From NCBI GenBank assembly GCA_035293805.1, contig DATGMD010000093.1, forward strand, positions 1 through 5,821: a stretch of DNA of 5,821 nucleotides, written 5' to 3'. Every line of letters starts with the position of its first letter. Positions within the stretch are counted from its first letter, which is position 1. A program made the position numbers and the translations under genes. Positions 1 to 4,527 of the stretch are shown here, piece after piece. Source of the DNA: JAJPHF01 sp035293805. GTDB lineage: Bacteria > Chloroflexota > UBA6077 > JAJPHF01. The notes under the pieces are model-generated. The model ran no database searches and was not told the origin of the DNA. It saw only the letters and a list, made by a program, of their open reading frames with translations.

Positions 1-235
1 CCACGGTGAAGTCGAGGGCCTCGTAGATGATCATGTTGTAGGCGGTGCGCATGAGATTGGTCTTCATCTCGTCGGTGATCGCCACCAGCGCGCTCCGCAC
101 GATCTCCGCCGTGATCGGGTCCACGGCGAGGGCGCCTTCAGCGCCCTCCCGCTGCCAGCGGGAGAGGAGGGGAGATGCGGGGCCGCCTGGCCGTGGGTTC
201 AAATGGGGGCGCTGCCCCGTTGTCTGTACTGTCAT
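1..235 (-). CDS. hyuB: Hydantoinase B/oxoprolinase family protein, N-terminal part only (cut by left window edge)
   Basis: This is the first 78 codons of a third HyuB copy, which continues beyond base 1. HyuB-type subunits act in the cytoplasm with an ATP-binding HyuA partner to hydrolyse cyclic amides such as hydantoins or 5-oxoproline. The domain start is visible from residue 38 (VDPITAEIVRSALVAI, then MRTAYN and YEALDFTV). All 41 visible domain residues and all 124 bases behind them match the complete HyuB at 1390-3240. I chose the ATG at 235 because GGAG lies 6 nt upstream, and because the encoded MTVQT resembles the MVVKQT start of that copy. An in-frame GTG at 124, where the identity begins, is the alternative start. 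Residues 2-37 form a Pro/Gly/Arg-rich leader overlapping a palindromic repeat and unlike normal HyuB sequence. The gene starts 19 nt after the stop of the upstream binding protein, so they are probably co-transcribed. Family is certain; substrate is unknown. Confidence 0.88.
   Translation of the reverse strand, partial: MTVQTTGQRPHLNPRPGGPASPLLSRWQREGAEGALAVDPITAEIVRSALVAITDEMKTNLMRTAYNMIIYEALDFTV
130..164. repeat. Pair of small palindromes inside the hyuB1 leader
   Basis: Two adjacent hairpin-forming sequences are present. GGGCGC (130-135) pairs with GCGCCC (141-146) around a 5-nt loop. CTCCCGCTG (146-154) pairs perfectly with CAGCGGGAG (156-164) around a single base. They lie between the likely ATG and the conserved domain start of the truncated hyuB and are in frame with it, coding for RWQREGAEGA-like residues. 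They resemble intergenic REP-like palindromes, but I cannot assign a named family. They sit at the same place in the gene as the larger repeat in the next hyuB copy. Confidence 0.7.
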
Positions 236-241
236 GGTGTG

Positions 242-245
242 CTCC
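242..245 (-). promoter_or_regulatory. Ribosome binding site deciding the hyuB1 start
   Basis: GGAG is read on the minus strand, 6 nt before the ATG at 235, inside the 19-nt gap after the stop codon of the upstream binding protein. It favours the ATG over the in-frame GTG at 124, whose only purine-rich upstream sequence (GAAGG) is 10 nt away. Confidence 0.6.
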
Positions 246-254
246 GGTCACGCG

Positions 255-1370
255 CTAACGGTACGGCCCAAGCTGCTCAATGGCCTGCTGGACGAACGAG
301 AGGTCCAGCATATCTTGCACGTTGACGCGCTGGTTCTGAAAGCCGTTCGCCAGGAACCAGTCCTGCGCCTCGGCGATCGACTCCACGTTCGGAATGGGAT
401 CGCCGCGCAGGCCGGATGGGACGGCCTTCTCAAACATCGCGCGGTCCTTCACCGTCGTGTGCTCGATGAGGATTGGCACCACCTCGTCGAACTTCGCGGG
501 ATCGCGTTCGATCAGGCCCTTCACGTAGTCGCGGACGCCGCGCGTGTAGGCGCGCACGTAGCGCAGGCTTAGCGCCCGGTCTCTCAGCAGCCGCTCCGAC
601 AGGAGCACCACGCCCACCTGCTGGTTCAAGCGAATCTGCCAGGCCGCCGGGCCGCGCGCCGCGAGCCCGCGCTCGACGGCGATGGTGGTGAACGGCTCCT
701 GGTAGTAGGCGCCGTCGATCGCCTTGTTCGCCAGCGCCGGCAGCATGTCCGGGTAGCTGAGGTTGATGCGGTCGATATCCGCGAGCGTCAGGCCCCCGCT
801 GTGCAGATAGTCGTCGAGCGTGATATCGGAGTTGCTGCCCTGCGAGGCGGTGGCGATCCTCCAGCCCTTGAGGCTCGCCGGCCCCTGGTAGGCGCCGCTG
901 TCCATCAGGTCCTTGCGAATGGCGATGCCGCCTGCCGAGGCGCCCTGCACGTTCGCGCCGTGATCGGCCACGATCTTCAGCGGGATACCGCGCGCGAAGG
1001 CGTTGAACAAGAACGCCGTGAGCGGCGCGCCCGCCACGTCGGCCTCGTCCGCCACGAGGACGGGCACCTGGTCGGCGGCGCTCGGCACCCACTCGACCTC
1101 GATACCCTCTTCCGCGAAGTAGCCCTTCTCGGCGGCGATGTAGCTGCCCGCGGCCGACGTGATCTGGATGTCGGTGATGCGGACCCGGGCGGTTGGCAGG
1201 ACGGCAGTCGGCGCGGCGGGCTGCCCGGGCGGGGCGGGCGCGGGCGACTGGGCCGGGGCGGCCGGGGGTGCCGTCCGGCTCCCCTCGCCGGCGGGCGCGG
1301 CGGGAGCCGCGCAGGCGGTTGCCAGGCCAGCCACCAGCAGGGCGACAAATCCAAGTGGGGTACTACGCAT
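255..1370 (-). CDS. ABC transporter solute-binding lipoprotein, NMT1/SsuA type (SBP1)
   Basis: A 371-aa exported lipoprotein likely to capture a small solute outside the membrane for an ABC permease not in this window. The ATG at 1370 is preferred over the GTG at 1385 because GGGAGAG lies 6 nt before it, and it puts the basic residue directly ahead of the hydrophobic signal core. Residues 1-19 are the signal peptide, and L16-A-T-A-C20 is the lipobox with the lipidated Cys at 20. Residues 21-61 are an Ala/Pro-rich tether. The binding domain follows with the family hallmark GSYIAAEKGYFAEEGIEVE near 75-93. Other hallmarks are an ADVAGAP stretch, SLKGWRIATASQGSNSD and a YYQEPF ligand-cleft segment. 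Relatives bind sulfonates, nitrate, or pyrimidine and hydantoin-like compounds, so the ligand is open. It starts 19 nt after the stop of one hyuB and ends 19 nt before the start of the next, which implies one transcript. It shares little sequence with the other binding protein here beyond the general fold. Confidence 0.9.
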   Translation of the reverse strand: MRSTPLGFVALLVAGLATACAAPAAPAGEGSRTAPPAAPAQSPAPAPPGQPAAPTAVLPTARVRITDIQITSAAGSYIAAEKGYFAEEGIEVEWVPSAADQVPVLVADEADVAGAPLTAFLFNAFARGIPLKIVADHGANVQGASAGGIAIRKDLMDSGAYQGPASLKGWRIATASQGSNSDITLDDYLHSGGLTLADIDRINLSYPDMLPALANKAIDGAYYQEPFTTIAVERGLAARGPAAWQIRLNQQVGVVLLSERLLRDRALSLRYVRAYTRGVRDYVKGLIERDPAKFDEVVPILIEHTTVKDRAMFEKAVPSGLRGDPIPNVESIAEAQDWFLANGFQNQRVNVQDMLDLSFVQQAIEQLGPYR

Positions 1371-1376
1371 CCGCCG

Positions 1377-1383
1377 CTCTCCC
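1377..1383 (-). promoter_or_regulatory. Ribosome binding site deciding the SBP1 start
   Basis: GGGAGAG is read on the minus strand, 6 nt before the ATG at 1370. The GTG at 1385 would put this site inside the coding region, and nothing resembling a Shine-Dalgarno precedes that GTG. This supports the shorter 371-aa protein. Confidence 0.65.
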
Positions 1384-1389
1384 ACGTCG

Positions 1390-3240
1390 CTAGCCCGCGC
1401 TCGGGCGGCTTGTCCGCTCGCGCCGCAGCGCCTCCGTGGCCGGCCAGTTGATCTCCAGAGTGGCTTCGTCCAGCACGACGCCGTACTCGTCGCGGGCCGC
1501 CGCGCGCGAGACGTAGCCCTCGCGCACGTCGTGCTGCACGCGCTCGGCGGGCCGTTCTAGGGGATCGCCGTAGCCGCCCCCGCCGGCGGCCTCCAGCACG
1601 TAGGCGTCGCCGGGGCTAAGCCGCAGGGCGCTCACCTTGCCGTTCGGGAATGTTTCCACTCGCCCGTCGGCGCGGCGCACGCGGAACCCGTTGGGTCGCG
1701 CCTCGTGCCCCCCGAACAGGCCCCAGGGCGCGCACTGTGTCCGCTCGATCCCGGCCGTGACGGCTAGCTCGCCCTGGAGGCGGATCACCTTGCGGATGCC
1801 AAGGCCGCCGCGCTGCTTGCCCGCGCCGCCCGAATCGGGGCGCAGGGCGTACTCCTCGATGACCATCGGGTACTTCGCCTCGTTCGCCTCGACCGGGCTG
1901 TTGTGCGTGTCGCCGTCGTTGATGCAGATGACGGCGCTCATACCGTCGTTCCGGCAGGTCGCGCCCCAACCGCCCCCCGGCGGGTCGCCGGCGATGATCA
2001 CGAAGCGGCCGCTCCGGGGGTCGGTGCCGTAGGCGATGGCGGTGAGCAGGTCGGCGTGATGGCCCGCGATCACGCCATCGGGCATGGCCGGCGCCATGGC
2101 GCGGATAATCGTGTCGGCTACCGTCATCGGGATCGTCATCCACTTGCGTACGGCGGCGGGCTTGGTGGCGGAGACGACACGGCCCGGCGGCAGCACGACG
2201 TTCAGCGGCGCGAAGGAGCCGTCGTTGATCGGGTACAGCAGGGGCGAGGTCAGGCACTTGAACGCCACCTGCGCCGCTGAGCGCCCGGCCGTCGAGCCGG
2301 AGTTGTAGAAGCCAGTCACCTGGCGGCTGACGTCCGTGAGGTCGACGGTCATCTGGTCGCCCGCGACCGTCACCTTGACCCGGATCGGGATCGGCTGGCC
2401 CAGCCGGATGCCGTCGTCGTCCATGAAGGACTCGGCCTCGTAGACCCCGTCGGGCATCGCCGCCACCGCCTGCCGCGCCACCTCGCCACTATAGCGATAG
2501 ATGTGCTGGATGCTGCCGAGCACGGCGTCGCGCCCGTAGCGCTGGAGCAGCTGCCGCATCCGCCGCTCGCCGGTCTTGATGGAGGCGATCTGAGCGCGGA
2601 AATCCCCCATGGCGAGGTCCGGGAACCGCACGTTCGCCTTGATGATCTCGACTAGCTCCGCGTTCACCTGGCCTTCGCGGTAGATCTTCACGATCGGCAG
2701 CTGGAGCCCTTCCTCGTAGATGTCGGTAGTCGAGCCGCGCAGCGTGCCGCCGATGTTCTGCCAGTGGGCCATGGACGCGCTAAAGGCCACTAGCTCCCCC
2801 TCCCAGAAGATGGGGAGCGTGAAGATCATGTGGTTGAGGTGCGAGCCCATGATATAGCTGTCGTTGGTGAGCAGGATGTCGCCGGGCCGAATGTGCTCCT
2901 TCCCGTAGTGCGCGAGCTTGGCCTTGATGGCATCCGAGAGGCCGCGGATGAACATGGGGAGGCCGAGGCCGATGGAGATGGTGTTGCCGTCGGCGTCGAA
3001 CAGGCCCACGGTGAAGTCGAGGGCCTCGTAGATGATCATGTTGTAGGCGGTGCGCATGAGATTGGTCTTCATCTCGTCGGTGATCGCCACCAGCGCGCTC
3101 CGCACGATCTCCGCCGTGATCGGGTCCACCGGGGATGTGCCCTCACCCCGGCCCTCTCCCAGGGGGAGAGGGAGTACGTCAGCTCCCCTCTCCCTCTGGG
3201 AGAGGGGTTGGGGGTGAGGGCTCGTCTGCTTCACCACCAT
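1390..3240 (-). CDS. hyuB: Hydantoinase B/oxoprolinase family protein, complete (hyuB2)
   Basis: The only complete HyuB here, 616 aa. The family acts with HyuA in ATP-dependent opening of cyclic amides; related subunits belong to acetone and acetophenone carboxylases. The domain runs from residue 38 (VDPITAEIVRSAL) to the end. PGDILLTNDSY is near 119-129, GSHLNH near 132-137, AHWQNIGG near 158-165 and GSTTDIYEEGLQLP at 169-182. Late hallmarks are RPDSGGAG (467-474), PWGLFGG (505-511), GGGGYGDP (553-560), then the usual DVREGYVS tail. The ATG at 3240 is chosen because AGGAG lies 8 nt upstream; a GTG at 3258 would bury that site. Residues 7-37 are foreign to the family and are encoded by a palindromic repeat, so a GTG at 3129 is an alternative start. 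In the metal-site motif the family normally has H-x-x-D, but here it is H134-L-N-H137. It lies 19 nt from both neighbouring binding-protein genes. Substrate unknown. Confidence 0.93.
   Translation of the reverse strand: MVVKQTSPHPQPLSQRERGADVLPLPLGEGRGEGTSPVDPITAEIVRSALVAITDEMKTNLMRTAYNMIIYEALDFTVGLFDADGNTISIGLGLPMFIRGLSDAIKAKLAHYGKEHIRPGDILLTNDSYIMGSHLNHMIFTLPIFWEGELVAFSASMAHWQNIGGTLRGSTTDIYEEGLQLPIVKIYREGQVNAELVEIIKANVRFPDLAMGDFRAQIASIKTGERRMRQLLQRYGRDAVLGSIQHIYRYSGEVARQAVAAMPDGVYEAESFMDDDGIRLGQPIPIRVKVTVAGDQMTVDLTDVSRQVTGFYNSGSTAGRSAAQVAFKCLTSPLLYPINDGSFAPLNVVLPPGRVVSATKPAAVRKWMTIPMTVADTIIRAMAPAMPDGVIAGHHADLLTAIAYGTDPRSGRFVIIAGDPPGGGWGATCRNDGMSAVICINDGDTHNSPVEANEAKYPMVIEEYALRPDSGGAGKQRGGLGIRKVIRLQGELAVTAGIERTQCAPWGLFGGHEARPNGFRVRRADGRVETFPNGKVSALRLSPGDAYVLEAAGGGGYGDPLERPAERVQHDVREGYVSRAAARDEYGVVLDEATLEINWPATEALRRERTSRPSAG
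3139..3221. repeat. 83-bp nested inverted repeat (MITE/REP-like) inside the hyuB2 leader
   Basis: The ends form an 11-bp perfect inverted repeat, GCCCTCACCCC at 3139-3149 against GGGGTGAGGGC at 3211-3221. Each arm is itself a hairpin. In one arm CCCTCTCCC (3152-3160) pairs with GGGAGAGGG (3164-3172); in the other CCCCTCTCCC (3185-3194) pairs with GGGAGAGGGG (3198-3207). The whole element therefore folds as a cruciform-like structure. Translated in the gene's frame it gives SPHPQPLSQRERG and GEGRGEG, a type of repeat-derived peptide I recognise from other high-GC genomes. No clear target-site duplication is visible, and no transposase is present. Confidence 0.88.
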
Positions 3241-3248
3241 CGTGCTTG

Positions 3249-3253
3249 CTCCT
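3249..3253 (-). promoter_or_regulatory. Ribosome binding site deciding the hyuB2 start
   Basis: AGGAG is read on the minus strand, 8 nt before the ATG at 3240, within the 19-nt gap after the stop of the upstream binding-protein gene. It makes the ATG the best start and means the repeat-derived leader is probably translated. A weaker GAGGG lies 10 nt before the alternative GTG at 3129. Confidence 0.65.
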
Positions 3254-3259
3254 GCCACG

Positions 3260-4345
3260 CTACTGGATGAGCCCTAGCTCGCGGGCGACCTCTTCGGCCA
3301 GGCTGCCGTCGGCCACGTCCTCGAAGCGCACGTCGGGGCCGACGCGCCCGCCCTCGCGCACCGCCGTGAGGATGTTGTCGATGCCCTCGCGGCCCACGAG
3401 CCCCTTGGTCTGGTAGGTGGGCACGGTCTCGTCGTAGGTGCCTTCCGCGGTGGGCCGATCCACGGCGAGCGCGTCCATGATCATCTGGACGCCCTCGTCC
3501 CGATTCTGGAGGAACCACTGCTGCGCCTGGTCCAGCGCGCGGATGACGCGGCGGGCCTGGTCGCGGTCGTTGTTCAGCTTCTCCAGGCTGATGCTCAGGC
3601 CGCCGAGCGGCATCTGCACGAGCGCCGCCACGTCGACCAGCGGCGTGTAGCCCTCGCGCCGAGCCGTGAGCGTCTGCGGCGGGTTGAAGGCCGCGGCGTC
3701 GATGGCACCCGAGCGCAGGGACTCCAGACGCAGGTCGTCGCCTGGGATCTGTAGCAAGATGAGGTCTTTCGTCGCGTCGATCCCATAGTGCTTCAGCGCC
3801 AGGTCGGTGACGACGGCGGTCGTGCCGCCGAGCCCCTGCACGCCCATGCGCGTGCCGCGCAGCTGGTCCGGCGTCTTGATGTCGGGCCGCGCGTAGATCG
3901 TGTAGGCGGGGCTGGAGGCGGAGATCCAGGCGGCGCGCACGGGCAGCCCCAGAGCGGCCGCGGCGACCGACGCCGTGCCGACGCCGCCCACGTAGTGCAG
4001 CTCGCCCGAGGCGACCGCCGCCATCGCGCGGTCGGAGGTCATCAGCACCGTCTCGGCGTCCAGGCCGTTCCGCGCGAAGAAGCCGCGGTCGCGCGCCGCG
4101 AAGATCGGCAGGCAGCACAGGCCCTCACCGGGGTAGGTCACCGTGATCTTCTGGAGCGCGACGGGCGTCGCCGGCGCGGCCGTCGGCGCCACAGCCGGCG
4201 CCGCCCCGCCCGCCGTGGGCGCCGCTGGGCGCCCCCCAGCATTGGGAGCCTGGGAGGGCGCTCCCGCCGGCGCCGCGCCGGGCCCACACGCTACCAGCGC
4301 GCCCACCGCGACGAGCGCCAGCGCCCAGCTACGCGGGAACCTCAT
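3260..4345 (-). CDS. ABC transporter solute-binding lipoprotein, NMT1/SsuA type (SBP2)
   Basis: A 361-aa exported lipoprotein, probably the extracytoplasmic receptor of an ABC importer whose permease and ATPase are not in view. Start ATG 4345 follows GGAGG at 5 nt. Residues 1-19 are a signal peptide (basic start, then a hydrophobic ALALVAVGALVA core) and the lipobox is L17-V-A-C20. Residues 21-63 are an Ala/Pro/Gly tether. The binding domain starts near 65, with the family's first-helix motif LPIFAARDRGFFARNGLDAE at about 79-98. A GELHYVGGVG segment, a QLRGTRMGVQGLGGTT stretch and an AIDAAAFNPP cleft segment follow in family order. Odd feature: two adjacent cysteines, C77-C78, lie directly before that first helix, where the ligand loop usually is. 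The ligand is unknown; relatives bind sulfonates, nitrate or thiamin-precursor pyrimidines. The stop is 19 nt before the ATG of hyuB2, which indicates co-transcription. Upstream is a 182-base gap with a repeat. Confidence 0.9.
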   Translation of the reverse strand: MRFPRSWALALVAVGALVACGPGAAPAGAPSQAPNAGGRPAAPTAGGAAPAVAPTAAPATPVALQKITVTYPGEGLCCLPIFAARDRGFFARNGLDAETVLMTSDRAMAAVASGELHYVGGVGTASVAAAALGLPVRAAWISASSPAYTIYARPDIKTPDQLRGTRMGVQGLGGTTAVVTDLALKHYGIDATKDLILLQIPGDDLRLESLRSGAIDAAAFNPPQTLTARREGYTPLVDVAALVQMPLGGLSISLEKLNNDRDQARRVIRALDQAQQWFLQNRDEGVQMIMDALAVDRPTAEGTYDETVPTYQTKGLVGREGIDNILTAVREGGRVGPDVRFEDVADGSLAEEVARELGLIQ

Positions 4346-4350
4346 CCTGC

Positions 4351-4355
4351 CCTCC
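4351..4355 (-). promoter_or_regulatory. Ribosome binding site of SBP2
   Basis: GGAGG is read on the minus strand, 5 nt before the ATG at 4345, in a purine-rich leader (GAGGGAGGGCAGG). It supports the chosen start of the binding protein. Confidence 0.6.
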
Positions 4356-4412
4356 CTCGCGGACCGAGCTCGAGTACACGATCAACCAAGCTCTTCGGGT
4401 TAGCCAGCCTGG

Positions 4413-4490
4413 CTGGGAGCGCGGCCGTCCCGGCCGCCTGGCGGGCGCAGTCGACCCTGGAGCGGGCGGGCGAGACGCCCGCGCTCCCAG
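4413..4490. repeat. 78-bp nested inverted repeat (MITE/REP-like) between hyuB3 and SBP2
   Basis: The two 29-base ends (4413-4441 and 4462-4490) are imperfect inverted copies with about 24 matching positions, the outermost 12 (CTGGGAGCGCGG) being perfect. Each arm contains its own hairpin with a 6-bp stem and 5-nt loop: GCGGCC/GGCCGC at 4421-4437 and GCGGGC/GCCCGC at 4466-4482. It occupies much of the 182-base gap (4346-4527), the only gap in the array longer than 19 nt. No run of T follows the hairpins, so it does not look like a standard intrinsic terminator, although it could affect readthrough or mRNA stability. I see no convincing promoter in the rest of the gap, and no target-site duplication. 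Confidence 0.82.
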
Positions 4491-4527
4491 GTCGTCTGCG
4501 CCGCCGAACAGCGAGTCTGGACGTGCA

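Noticed and set aside
255..1385. GTG at 1385 as the start of SBP1
   Set aside because: No Shine-Dalgarno precedes it, and the ATG at 1370 has GGGAGAG at 6 nt and gives a normal signal peptide.
801..1451. Long plus-strand open frames, such as 801-1451, 3788-4531 and 2830-3270
   Set aside because: They lie opposite clear HyuB and binding-protein genes, have Arg/Gly/Ala-rich sequences with no recognisable domain, and reflect high GC content.
3139..3221. CRISPR-like repeat array
   Set aside because: Only two arms in inverted orientation, with no spacers and no direct repeats of constant period.
1390..3258. GTG at 3258 as the start of hyuB2
   Set aside because: It lies almost on the upstream stop codon and would put the good AGGAG site inside the coding region; the ATG at 3240 is better placed.
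4346..4412. Promoter for SBP2 in the gap
   Set aside because: No convincing -35/-10 pair at sensible spacing; a TTGATC-like hexamer has no matching -10.
4413..4490. Intrinsic terminator between hyuB3 and SBP2
   Set aside because: The hairpins are strong but not followed by a T run on the transcribed side, and the structure is that of a nested repeat element.
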